In this document: positions 52,691 through 60,676 of the stretch, in pieces
Layout of the letters: each line of letters begins with the position of its first letter
Numbering within the stretch: the stretch's first letter is position 1
DNA from: Miltoncostaea marina
Lineage (GTDB): Bacteria > Actinomycetota > Thermoleophilia > Miltoncostaeales > Miltoncostaeaceae
Assembly (NCBI RefSeq): GCF_018141525.1
Contig: NZ_CP064655.1
Coordinates: forward strand, 496,001 to 560,000
Direction of reading: 5' to 3'
Length of the DNA stretch: 64,000 nt
Made by a program: the position numbers and the translations under genes
Notes under the pieces: model-generated
The model's input: the letters and a program-made list of their open reading frames with translations, nothing else
What the model was told of the DNA's origin: nothing
Database searches by the model: none

Positions 52691-53700
52691 GGCCCGCCGA
52701 CGAGGGCGACCCCCGGGACGTCCTCGGCGAACTCGGCCACGAGCACCCGCACCGTCTCCACGAAGTCGCGGATGAACGGGCGCTCGTCGTCCGAGCGGAC
52801 CGCGACCGACAGCACCTCCGGCGCGAGGTCGGTCGTGCCGACGTAGCCCATCGGCGCGAGCGGGAACGAGCGCACTGCCGAGGGGTTGCCCGTGGTGAGC
52901 AGCCCGAGGTAGGCGATGGCGTTGACCGCGTCCTGCGTGCCGCAGACGCTGCCGCCGACGTTGGGCCGCTCGCCGCCGCGCAGCTCGCCGCCGTGCCAGT
53001 GCGCGCACGTGCGCGGCTGCTGGGGCACGAGCTCGACGAACGGCTCGTCGAGGAACTCGGTGGCCGACAGCCCCTCGGCCCCGGCCGCCGGGTGGCCCTC
53101 CGGCACGAGGATGCCGCGCTCCTCGGTGGCGACCGGGTGCACCGACAGGCGGTCGTCCTCGATCGGCGAGCGCAGCAGCGCGACGTCGAAGCGGCCGTCG
53201 ATGATCGCCTGGGCGTCGCCGATGGCCTCGCGCACCAGCAGCGACGCGCCCGGGTGGCGGGCGCGCAGGCCGCCGAGGATGGGCCGGGTGAGCTCGGCGA
53301 AGCCCTGGCCCTCGATGCCGACGCGCAGCATCTCGCCGGCCGAGGCGAGGTCGGGGACGATCGCGGTGCGCACGGCCTCCAGGCTGTCGAGCACCTCGCG
53401 GGCGATGGGCAGCAGCCCGGCGCCCGCCTCGGTCAGGCCGACCCGCCGCGAGGTGCGCTCGAAGAGCACCACGTCGAGCTTGGCCTCGAGGCGCCGGATG
53501 GTCTCGGAGAGCGACGACTGTGCGGTGCCGAGGCGCCGCGCCGCGCGCCCGAAGTGCAGCTCCTCGGCGAGCAGCACGAACGCGCGGAACTCCTTGGGCG
53601 TGGGCCGCTGCCCGACCGGCCGTCGCGGCTTGCCGAGCGCCTTGCCCTCTCTGTCGAAGCGCCCCTCCAACGCCTCCACACCCCCTGTCGGTCCAGGCAT
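52678..53700 (-). CDS. LysR-family transcriptional regulator
   Basis: A 340-residue regulator. The winged helix (about 35-95; RAARRLGTAQSSLSETIRRLE) lies after an unusual 30-residue charged leader. A LysR substrate-binding domain follows (MLRVGIEGQGFAELTRPILG). ATG 53700 is preferred over an earlier start at 53727. It is divergent from the CxxCH lipoprotein and may regulate it. Confidence 0.88.
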   Translation of the reverse strand: MPGPTGGVEALEGRFDREGKALGKPRRPVGQRPTPKEFRAFVLLAEELHFGRAARRLGTAQSSLSETIRRLEAKLDVVLFERTSRRVGLTEAGAGLLPIAREVLDSLEAVRTAIVPDLASAGEMLRVGIEGQGFAELTRPILGGLRARHPGASLLVREAIGDAQAIIDGRFDVALLRSPIEDDRLSVHPVATEERGILVPEGHPAAGAEGLSATEFLDEPFVELVPQQPRTCAHWHGGELRGGERPNVGGSVCGTQDAVNAIAYLGLLTTGNPSAVRSFPLAPMGYVGTTDLAPEVLSVAVRSDDERPFIRDFVETVRVLVAEFAEDVPGVALVGGPQAP

Positions 53701-53875
53701 GCAACAGGAGTCACGAAGCGCTCGCAAGGGCGCGCCGCCGGAACCGGCATGGAGGCGTGAAAACCCCGTTAACGAGCGGCGATCGGGTGCACCCGATCAA
53801 TCCCGCGGAGCCTGGTGGGCCCCGGAGCTCGTTGCATACCGTACGAGCCCTCACGCACCCGGACGGAGGGTATGG

Positions 53876-55921
53876 ATGATCGCGAAACGGTCCTTGCCAA
53901 CCATCGCGGCGACGGCGCTGGTCGCCCTCGCTGCGGTGATCGCGGCCGTCGGCTGCGGCAGCGACGACGGGTCCGGCGGCGACGCAGGCGTCATCGAGGG
54001 CACCGTCACCTCGGGTGACGGCACGCCCGAGGCGGGCGTCTGGGTCGTCGCCGAGACCGACTCCCTGCCGACGAAGTACCGCAAGATCGTCGTCACCAAC
54101 GACGACGGGAAGTTCCTGCTGCCGGAGATGCCCGAGGCCGACTACCAGGTCTGGGCGCGCGGCTACGGCCTGCTCGACACGTCCAAGGTGGACGCGCGGA
54201 CGGGCGACTCGGTGGAGCTGTCGGCGAAGGTCACGAGCCCGCAGGAGGCGGCCAAGATCTACCCCTCGAACTACTTCCTCTCGATGTTCGAGCCGCCCGA
54301 CACGTCGGCCGACTGGATGACCGACTTCAAGCTCACCTGCATGCTCTGCCACCAGTTCGGGTCGGTCGCGACCCGGGCCGGCGCCACGCCGGAGTTCTTC
54401 GAGAAGGGCCTGAAGAAGTCCAACGTCATGAACGCGGGCGTCGAGCGCCTCGGCGGCGAGAAGTTCATCCAGGCGCTCGCCGACTGGGGCAAGCGCATCA
54501 AGGACGGCGAGGTCCCCAAGGAGACCCCGCCGCGCCCGCAGGGCATCGAGCGCAACCTCGTGGTCACGCAGTGGGAGTTCGGTGACAACTTCACCTACGC
54601 CCACGACGAGATCGCCACGGACAAGCGCAACCCGACCCTCAACGGCGACGGCCCCGTCTGGGCCGTGGACCTGGCGAACGACCGCCTGTTCGGCGTCGAC
54701 CCCACCACGCACGAGGTGGAGGAGCACAAGTTCCCGACCCGGGACGGCTTCGACACGGCGTGGTGCGACCAGACGTTCCAGACGGCGGCCGCGCTCGAGG
54801 GCAGCGAGACGCCGATCAAGTCGGGCTTCGGCTCGCTGGGCTGCCCCGCCCCGGGCGGCACGACCGCGTTCGCGGGCAAGTACGACAACCCGGCCAACCC
54901 CCACAACCCGATGATGGACGACCAGGGCCGCGTCTGGGCCACGAGCCAGATCCGCCGCGAGTGGGCCGACGACGCCCCCGAGTGGTGCAAGAACGACCCG
55001 GTCATCCGCGACAACTCGCACCACCGGCAGCTCTCGGTGTTCGACCCGAAGACCGACGAGTTCCACCTGATCGACTCCTGCGTCGGCTCGCACCACCTGC
55101 AGTTCGCCGAGGACGGCGTCCTCTACTACAGCGGCGACTCCTACGCGATCGGCTGGTTCGACCCGAGCAAGTGGGACCCGGAGAAGCCCGAGACGGTCGA
55201 GCGGGCCTCCGGCTACTCCGAGGTGAAGGTCGACTCCGACGGCGACGGGAAGGCCGACATGCCGTTCCCGGGCTTCAACTACGGCATCGTCGCCAGCCCC
55301 GACGGCACGGTCTGGACCGCGTCGCCGGGCGCCCCGGGCCACATCATGCGGTTCGACCCGGAGACGAAGACGCACGAGGTCTACCAGCCGCCGGCGCCCA
55401 TCTCGGGCCCGCGCGGGGTGGACGTCGACACGGACGGCGTCATCTGGACCGCCACCGGCGGCTCCGGGCACATCGCCTCCTTCGACCGCAGGCTGTGCAA
55501 GCAGACCTGGGGCGACGGCACCCAGTGCCCCGAGGGCTGGAAGTCGTGGGAGGTGCCCGGCCCGGCCGCGCAGGTCGAGTCCGGCGCCAAGAACGTCCGC
55601 AAGGCCGACCTGCACTACTACGTCTGGGTCGACCAGCACAACACGTTCGGCCTCGGCGAGGACGTCGTCATCGCCAACGGCACGGACTCGGACTCGCTGA
55701 TCGCCTTCAACCCGGCGACCGAGGAGTTCACCCGGGTGCGCATCCCGTACCCGCTGAACACCTACACCCGCGGGCTCGACGGGCGCATCGACGACCCGGA
55801 CGCTGGCTGGAAGGGCCGCGGCCTGTGGTTCTCCAACGGCGGCGACCCGATCTTCCACTCGGAGACGGGCGTCAGCTACATGGGCCACGTGCAGCTGCGC
55901 GACGACCCGCTGAGCGACTAG
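53876..55921 (+). CDS. Lipoprotein fusing a carboxypeptidase-regulatory-like domain, a CxxCH haem site and a beta-propeller
   Basis: A 681-residue exported lipoprotein (lipobox AAVGC, then GSDDGSGGD). Residues about 40-115 form a prealbumin-like domain (GTVTSGDGTPEAGVWVVAE). A single c-type haem motif CMLCHQFG follows at about residue 155. From about 220 to the end there is a lyase/NHL-like propeller (GPVWAVDLANDRLFGVD, DGTVWTASPGAPGHIMRFD, DGVIWTATGGSGHI). It may be an electron-transfer or dehydrogenase-like surface protein. The ccm-like genes just downstream would attach its haem. ATG 53876 has GGACGGAGGG five bases upstream. The open frame before it is antisense to the LysR gene. Confidence 0.85.
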   Translation: MIAKRSLPTIAATALVALAAVIAAVGCGSDDGSGGDAGVIEGTVTSGDGTPEAGVWVVAETDSLPTKYRKIVVTNDDGKFLLPEMPEADYQVWARGYGLLDTSKVDARTGDSVELSAKVTSPQEAAKIYPSNYFLSMFEPPDTSADWMTDFKLTCMLCHQFGSVATRAGATPEFFEKGLKKSNVMNAGVERLGGEKFIQALADWGKRIKDGEVPKETPPRPQGIERNLVVTQWEFGDNFTYAHDEIATDKRNPTLNGDGPVWAVDLANDRLFGVDPTTHEVEEHKFPTRDGFDTAWCDQTFQTAAALEGSETPIKSGFGSLGCPAPGGTTAFAGKYDNPANPHNPMMDDQGRVWATSQIRREWADDAPEWCKNDPVIRDNSHHRQLSVFDPKTDEFHLIDSCVGSHHLQFAEDGVLYYSGDSYAIGWFDPSKWDPEKPETVERASGYSEVKVDSDGDGKADMPFPGFNYGIVASPDGTVWTASPGAPGHIMRFDPETKTHEVYQPPAPISGPRGVDVDTDGVIWTATGGSGHIASFDRRLCKQTWGDGTQCPEGWKSWEVPGPAAQVESGAKNVRKADLHYYVWVDQHNTFGLGEDVVIANGTDSDSLIAFNPATEEFTRVRIPYPLNTYTRGLDGRIDDPDAGWKGRGLWFSNGGDPIFHSETGVSYMGHVQLRDDPLSD

Positions 55922-55937
55922 GACGCAGCACCGCGAC

Positions 55938-55971
55938 GGCGGTCCCCGGCCGGCATCGGCCGGGGACCGCC
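55938..55971 (+). terminator. Hairpin after the CxxCH lipoprotein
   Basis: GGCGGTCCCCGGCC (55938-55951) and GGCCGGGGACCGCC (55958-55971) pair perfectly around GGCATC. It separates the lipoprotein from the ccm-like genes and may act as a terminator or a partial attenuator. Confidence 0.7.
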
Positions 55972-55994
55972 CGGCGGCGACCCACGGAGCACTC

Positions 55995-56183
55995 ATGAGC
56001 ACGACACACCAACTGCTGGCGGCCGGGTACGCGGTCGCCGTCTCGGGCCTGCTGGGGTCGGTCGTCGCGATCGGCCTGCGGGCCGCCCGCGCCGGCCGCC
56101 ACGCCGACGACCTCGCGCGGGCCGCCGGGAGCGACCCCGGTGGGGGCGCGCCCGGAGCGAGCGCCACGGACGGCGCCCGGTGA
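55995..56183 (+). CDS. CcmD-like small membrane protein
   Basis: A 62-residue protein with one helix (LLAAGYAVAVSGLLGSVVAIG) and a basic tail, the general form of CcmD, the haem-exporter accessory subunit. Its assignment rests on size and on ccmE two genes downstream. ATG 55995 follows ACGGAG. Its stop overlaps the next GTG. Confidence 0.6.
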   Translation: MSTTHQLLAAGYAVAVSGLLGSVVAIGLRAARAGRHADDLARAAGSDPGGGAPGASATDGAR

Positions 56184-56434
56184 GCCCGGCCGACCCGACG
56201 ATCGACTCCCTGCGCACGCGGGCCGAGCAGATCCGCCGCGCCGAGCTGGCCCGCATGGACGGGGCGTGGGACGGGCTGTCGGCGGCGGACCGCCGGCTGC
56301 TCGACGAGCTGACCGAGCGGCTCGTGCTCGAGCTGCTGCGCGAGCCGATCGTGCGACTGCGCGGCGGCGCCGACGGCCACGCCGACAGCCTGCGCCACCT
56401 GTTCGCCCTCGACGACGCGCGCGCCGCCGCCTGA
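56180..56434 (+). CDS. Stand-alone helical protein resembling the GluTR (HemA) dimerisation domain
   Basis: An 84-residue all-helical protein. The stretch ADRRLLDELTERLVLELLREPIVRLR followed by GHADSLRHLFAL resembles the C-terminal dimerisation domain of glutamyl-tRNA reductase, where a helix ends with a conserved LL-x-x-P-x-x-x-L-R pattern. No catalytic or NADPH domain is attached. It lies between the CcmD-like gene and ccmE, with four-base and one-base overlaps, so a role in haem supply or maturation is plausible but unproven. Confidence 0.7.
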   Translation: MSPADPTIDSLRTRAEQIRRAELARMDGAWDGLSAADRRLLDELTERLVLELLREPIVRLRGGADGHADSLRHLFALDDARAAA

Positions 56435-56847
56435 TGCGATCCCGGATGCGGTTCATCGTCGCGATCGGCCTGGCCGTGGTGCTGGGCGCCTGGCTGGCCT
56501 GGACCAGCATCGGCGGCAGCCTCGAGACCTACGCCGGCCCCGGCGAGCTGGCGGCCGCGACCACCTACCGGCTGAACGGCACCGTCGCCCCCGGCGCGCC
56601 CGCCGACGCGGCCGGGCGGGCCCAGACCGACGAGGGCCTGGTCTTCACCCTGCGCGACAAGGAGAACCCCGGCCAGACGGTCGAGGTCGTCTACCACGGC
56701 TCGGTGCCCGACCAGTTCAAGTCGGGGCGCGAGATCGTGGTCACCGGCGCCCTCGACGAGCAGGGCCGCTTCATCGCCCGCGAGGACTCCCTCGTCACCC
56801 TCTGCCCGTCGAAGTTCTCCGACGAGCCGGGCGACACGCAGACCTGA
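56434..56847 (+). CDS. ccmE: CcmE-like haem chaperone with a Cys-type haem site
   Basis: A 137-residue protein with an N-terminal membrane anchor (MRFIVAIGLAVVLGAWLAW) and the CcmE OB-fold (YRLNGTVAPG, VFTLRDKENPGQTVEVVYHG, PDQFKSGREIVVTG). The usual haem-binding His is replaced by LCPSKF, the cysteine-type (CxxxY-like) site known in archaeal and some bacterial CcmE, here with Phe in place of Tyr. It should carry haem to apocytochromes such as the CxxCH protein upstream. The ATG shares one base with the preceding stop (TGATG). Confidence 0.88.
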   Translation: MRSRMRFIVAIGLAVVLGAWLAWTSIGGSLETYAGPGELAAATTYRLNGTVAPGAPADAAGRAQTDEGLVFTLRDKENPGQTVEVVYHGSVPDQFKSGREIVVTGALDEQGRFIAREDSLVTLCPSKFSDEPGDTQT

Positions 56848-56851
56848 CGCC

Positions 56852-57160
56852 CTAGCGCCGCCCCATCAGCCGGGTGAGGGCGGTCATGAGCTCGGCCCGC
56901 TTGGCGTCCTGCGTGTCCGGGTCGGCGCCCATCACGCAGTGGCGCGTGTGCTCGTCGACCAGCGCGAGCGCCACCTTGTCGAGCGCGGCCTGGGCCGCGC
57001 TGATCTGCTGCAGCACGTCGATGCAGTAGCGGTCGTCGTCGACCATCCCGGCGATGCCGCGGACCTGCCCCTCCACGCGGCGCAGGCGCTTGAGCACGTC
57101 GTGCTTGACCCCGCCGACGACGTACCCGGGGTCGTGCGTGTGATCCTCGTTGACGGTCAT
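56852..57160 (-). CDS. csoR: CsoR-type copper-sensing repressor (chromosomal copy)
   Basis: A 102-residue CsoR protein with ligands C46, H71 and C75 and the VEGQVRGI signature. Most of its length is nearly the same as the element copy at 5733-6044; the differences cluster at both ends. ATG 57160 gives the normal length. It is divergent from copZ, and the boxes between them suggest it represses itself and the copper operon. Confidence 0.95.
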   Translation of the reverse strand: MTVNEDHTHDPGYVVGGVKHDVLKRLRRVEGQVRGIAGMVDDDRYCIDVLQQISAAQAALDKVALALVDEHTRHCVMGADPDTQDAKRAELMTALTRLMGRR

Positions 57161-57175
57161 GGCAGCAGTCTGACA

Positions 57176-57259
57176 TACCCTGGGGGAGTAATGCCAGGCC
57201 CTTGACATACCGGGGGGGAGTAGTCGACCATGCGGGTCGTCAGGTACCCCCACCCAGTA
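57176..57259. promoter_or_regulatory. Divergent csoR/copZ operator with three CsoR boxes
   Basis: Three 15-bp boxes with the same TAC-to-GTA frame: TACCCTGGGGGAGTA (57176-57190), TACCGGGGGGGAGTA (57208-57222) and TACCCCCACCCAGTA (57245-57259). The first two begin 32 bp apart, about three helical turns. A TTGACA at 57202-57207 may be the -35 of the copZ promoter, placing box two inside the promoter. The copZ ribosome site AGGAGGAG follows box three. Confidence 0.8.
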
Positions 57260-57276
57260 TCAATCAGGAGGAGCAG

Positions 57277-57486
57277 ATGCCGGTCACCGAGCGCACCTAC
57301 ACCGTCGCCGGGATGACGTGCGGTCACTGCCGCACCGCGGTCGAGCAGGAGGTCGGCGCCGTGCCGGGCGTCGCGGAGGCCCGGGTCGATCTCGAGGCCG
57401 GACGCCTCACCGTGCGCGGCGAGGACGTCGACGACGCGGCCGTGGCCGCCGCCGTCGACGAGGCCGGCTACGAGGTCGTCGCGTGA
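57277..57486 (+). CDS. copZ: CopZ-like copper chaperone (chromosomal copy)
   Basis: A 69-residue HMA protein with Cu(I) ligands C15 and C18 in GMTCGHC. ATG 57277 follows AGGAGGAG. It matches the element copy at 6121-6333 in length, motif and in the four-base overlap with the next gene. Confidence 0.94.
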   Translation: MPVTERTYTVAGMTCGHCRTAVEQEVGAVPGVAEARVDLEAGRLTVRGEDVDDAAVAAAVDEAGYEVVA

Positions 57487-58361
57487 ACACAGCCACCCGC
57501 ATGGCGCTGTTCGGCCTCGCGCTCGCCGCCGTCGGCGGCGGCGCGGCGGCGGTCGGCGCCGGCCTCGACCCCCTGCGCGACGACGGCGGGGACGCCGGCC
57601 ACGGCCACGCGTCCGCCGCGCCGGCCCACGCGGACGGCGGCCACGCGGCGCCCGCGGCCGCCGGCGCGCCCGCCGGCCTCGCCGTGGCGGAGGAGGGCCT
57701 CGCCCTGGTGCCCGAGCGCACCGTCATGGCCCTCGGCGCCGCGAGCGAGCTCGCGTTCCGGGTGGTGGGCGCGGACGGGCGGACGGTGCGCGACTTCGAC
57801 GTCGAGCACGAGCGCGAGATGCACGTGATCGTCGTGCGCCGCGACCTGACCGGCTACCAGCACCTGCACCCGCGCCGCGACGCCGCGGGACGCTGGACGG
57901 TGCCGCTGCGCCTCGACGCGGCGGGCGTCCACCGCGTCTACGCCGATTTCAGCACGGGCGGCCGCTCCGTCACCCTGGCCGCCGACCTGCACGTCGCCGG
58001 CGCCTACGCGCCGCGGCCGCTGCCCGCGCCGTCGGCGACGGCGTCCGACGCCGGCTACGAGGTGGGCCTGGACGCGGGCGAGCCGGTCGCGGGCGTGCCC
58101 GCCGACCTCGAGTTCCAGGTGCGGCGCGACGGCGCGCCGGTCGCCGGCATCGAGCCCTACCTGGGCGCCGACGGCCACCTGGTCGCGCTGCGCGAGGGCG
58201 ACCTCGCCTTCCTGCACGTGCACCCCGAGGAGGCGGAGGGCCGGGGCGTGGTGCGCTTCGCCGCCACCTTCCCCTCGGTGGGCCGCTACCGGCTCTTCCT
58301 GCAGTTCAAGCACGCCGGGGCGGTGCGGACCGTCGGGTACACGGTCGAGGTGCCGCGGTGA
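57483..58361 (+). CDS. Exported His-rich protein of the copper cassette (chromosomal copy)
   Basis: A 292-residue paralogue of the protein at 6330-7199. An N-terminal anchor helix, a His-rich linker (GHGHASAAPAHADGGHAAP) and two beta-rich halves bear the same [24 protein letters not shown] and FLHVHP motifs. The conservation of these His/Met clusters between the two copies, while linkers differ, marks them as the functional sites. GTG 57483 overlaps the copZ stop, and the copA GTG overlaps this stop. Confidence 0.82.
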   Translation: MNTATRMALFGLALAAVGGGAAAVGAGLDPLRDDGGDAGHGHASAAPAHADGGHAAPAAAGAPAGLAVAEEGLALVPERTVMALGAASELAFRVVGADGRTVRDFDVEHEREMHVIVVRRDLTGYQHLHPRRDAAGRWTVPLRLDAAGVHRVYADFSTGGRSVTLAADLHVAGAYAPRPLPAPSATASDAGYEVGLDAGEPVAGVPADLEFQVRRDGAPVAGIEPYLGADGHLVALREGDLAFLHVHPEEAEGRGVVRFAATFPSVGRYRLFLQFKHAGAVRTVGYTVEVPR

Positions 58362-60589
58362 CCGAGCGCCTCGACCTGCCGATCACCGGCATGACGTGCG
58401 CCTCCTGCGCGGCCCGCGTCGAGAAGAAGCTCAACCGCCTCGAGGGCGTCGAGGCGTCGGTCAACTACGCCACCGAGACGGCGACGGTCGCCTTCGACCC
58501 CGGGCGGGTGCCCGCCGAGCGGCTCGTGGCCGCGGTGGAGTCGGCCGGCTACGGGGCGACCCTGCCGGCCGCCCCGGGCGACGAGGCGCCGCCCGCCGCC
58601 GAGCCGGCCGACCCGGCGGCCGCCCTTCGCACGCGCCTCGTGGTGTCGGCGGCCCTGGCGCTGCCGGTGGTGCTGCTGTCCATGATCCCGCCGCTGCAGT
58701 TCGACAACTGGCAGTGGCTGGCCCTGCAGCTGGCGACGCCCGTGGTGCTGTGGGGCGCCTGGCCCTTCCACCGGGCCGCGTGGGTCAACCTGCGCCACGG
58801 CGCGGCCACGATGGACACGCTCGTGTCGATCGGCGTGGTCGCCGCGTGGATCTGGTCGCTCGTGGCCCTCTTCGGCCTCGGCGCCGGCGACCCCGGCATG
58901 CGGATGGGGTTCGACCTGGTGATCGACGCCGGCGCGGGGGCCGAGCACATCTACCTCGAGGTCGCCGCCGTGGTGACCGTCTTCATCCTGGCCGGCCGCT
59001 GGTTCGAGCAGCGCGCCAAGCGGCGCGCGGGCGCCGCCCTGACCGCCCTGCTCGAGCTCGGCGCCAAGGAGGCGGCGATCCTCGGCGACGACGGGGTCGA
59101 GCGGCGCGTGCCGGTCGCCGAGCTGGCCGCGGGCGACCGCTTCCTCGTGCGGCCCGGCGAGCGCATCGCCACCGACGGGACGGTCGAGGACGGCTCGTCG
59201 GCGGTCGATGCCTCGCTGCTGACCGGCGAGAGCGTGCCGGTCGAGGTCGGCCCGGGCGACGCCGTTGCCGGCGCCACGATCAACGCCGGCGGGCGCCTGG
59301 TGGTGCGCGCGACGCGCGTCGGCGCCGACACCGCCCTGGCGCAGATCGCCCGCCTGGTGACCGAGGCGCAGTCCGGCAAGGCACCCGTGCAGCGGCTCGC
59401 CGACCGGGTGGCCGCCGTCTTCGTGCCGGTCGTCATCGCCCTGGCCGTCGCGACGCTCGCCTTCTGGCTGGCCAACGGCGCGGGGGCGACCTACGCCTTC
59501 ACCGCGGCGGTGGCCGTGCTGATCATCGCCTGCCCGTGCGCGCTGGGCCTGGCCACCCCGACCGCGCTGCTGGTGGGCACCGGGCGCGGCGCCCAGCTCG
59601 GCATCCTCATCAAGGGCCCGGAGATCCTGGAGTCCACCCGGCGGGTCGACACGGTGGTGCTCGACAAGACCGGCACGGTCACGACGGGGCGGATGGCGCT
59701 CGTGGACGTCGCCCTCGCCCCCGGCGAGGACCGCGCCGAGACGCTGCGGATCGTGGGCGCCCTGGAGGACGGCTCCGAGCACCCGATCGCCCGCGCGATC
59801 GCCCGTGCGGCCCGCGACGAGGCCGGCCCCCTGCCGGCGCCGGAGCGGTTCGGCAACCGGGAGGGCCTCGGCGTGGAGGGCGTCGTCGACGGCCACGCGG
59901 TCGTGGTCGGCCGGCCGGCGCTGCTCGCCGACTGGGGGGTGGCGCTGGAGGGCGGGCTGGCGGCCGCGCTGGAGGCCGCGCAGGCCGCCGGGCGGACCGC
60001 GGTGGCGGCCGCCTGGGACGGCCGGGCCCGCGCGCTGCTGACGGTGGCCGACACCGTCAAGCCGTCGAGCGCCGAGGCGGTGCGCCGCCTGCGCGCCCTG
60101 GGGCTGCGGCCGGTGCTCCTGACCGGCGACACGGCCGCGACGGCGCGGGCGGTGGCGGCGGATGTGGGCATCGACGAGGTGATCGCCGACGTGCTGCCGG
60201 GCGAGAAGGCCGACGTGGTGCGCCGTCTGCAGGCCGAGGGCCGCGTCGTGGCGATGGTGGGCGACGGGGTCAACGACGCGCCGGCGCTCGCCCAGGCGGA
60301 CCTGGGCCTCGCGATCGGCACGGGCACCGACGTGGCGATCGAGTCGTCCGATCTGACCCTCGTCTCGGGCGACCTGCGCGCCGCGGGGGACGCCATCCGC
60401 CTGTCGCGCCGCACGCTCGCCACGATCAAGGGCAACCTGTTCTGGGCGTTCGCGTACAACGTCGCGGCGCTGCCGCTGGCGGCGCTCGGCTACCTCAACC
60501 CGCTCGTCGCCGGCGCAGCGATGGCGCTGTCGAGCGTGTTCGTGGTCTCCAACAGCCTGCGCCTGCGGCGCTTCCGGGCGGCCGGGTGA
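58358..60589 (+). CDS. copA: CopA-type Cu(I)-exporting P1B ATPase (chromosomal copy)
   Basis: A 743-residue pump with one HMA domain (C14 and C17), eight membrane helices, C392-P-C394, phosphorylation D436 (DKTGTVT), TGES, SEHP and GDGVNDAP. It is very similar to the element CopA throughout the membrane and catalytic domains. It probably provides baseline copper export, while the element copy adds capacity. The complete antisense open frame is a GC-skew shadow. Confidence 0.95.
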   Translation: MTERLDLPITGMTCASCAARVEKKLNRLEGVEASVNYATETATVAFDPGRVPAERLVAAVESAGYGATLPAAPGDEAPPAAEPADPAAALRTRLVVSAALALPVVLLSMIPPLQFDNWQWLALQLATPVVLWGAWPFHRAAWVNLRHGAATMDTLVSIGVVAAWIWSLVALFGLGAGDPGMRMGFDLVIDAGAGAEHIYLEVAAVVTVFILAGRWFEQRAKRRAGAALTALLELGAKEAAILGDDGVERRVPVAELAAGDRFLVRPGERIATDGTVEDGSSAVDASLLTGESVPVEVGPGDAVAGATINAGGRLVVRATRVGADTALAQIARLVTEAQSGKAPVQRLADRVAAVFVPVVIALAVATLAFWLANGAGATYAFTAAVAVLIIACPCALGLATPTALLVGTGRGAQLGILIKGPEILESTRRVDTVVLDKTGTVTTGRMALVDVALAPGEDRAETLRIVGALEDGSEHPIARAIARAARDEAGPLPAPERFGNREGLGVEGVVDGHAVVVGRPALLADWGVALEGGLAAALEAAQAAGRTAVAAAWDGRARALLTVADTVKPSSAEAVRRLRALGLRPVLLTGDTAATARAVAADVGIDEVIADVLPGEKADVVRRLQAEGRVVAMVGDGVNDAPALAQADLGLAIGTGTDVAIESSDLTLVSGDLRAAGDAIRLSRRTLATIKGNLFWAFAYNVAALPLAALGYLNPLVAGAAMALSSVFVVSNSLRLRRFRAAG

Positions 60590-60676
60590 GCGCGTGAAAT
60601 AGTCCATAGGTGTGCGTTGTAAACCGGACCCGGTCGGCTACGATCGCCCTCTCCGCATCGGATTCGAGGAGGCGTC

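Noticed and set aside
51246-53760. Long plus- and minus-strand frames running through the 23-bp repeats
   Set aside because: They exist because the repeat lacks stop codons. The repeat length is not a multiple of three, and outside the array the frames are antisense to real genes.
58286-60607. 773-codon open frame antisense to copA (and similar ones opposite phosphoketolase and the element P-type ATPases)
   Set aside because: The sense strand encodes unmistakable proteins; the antisense products are low-complexity Arg/Gly/Ala/His and have no ribosome sites.
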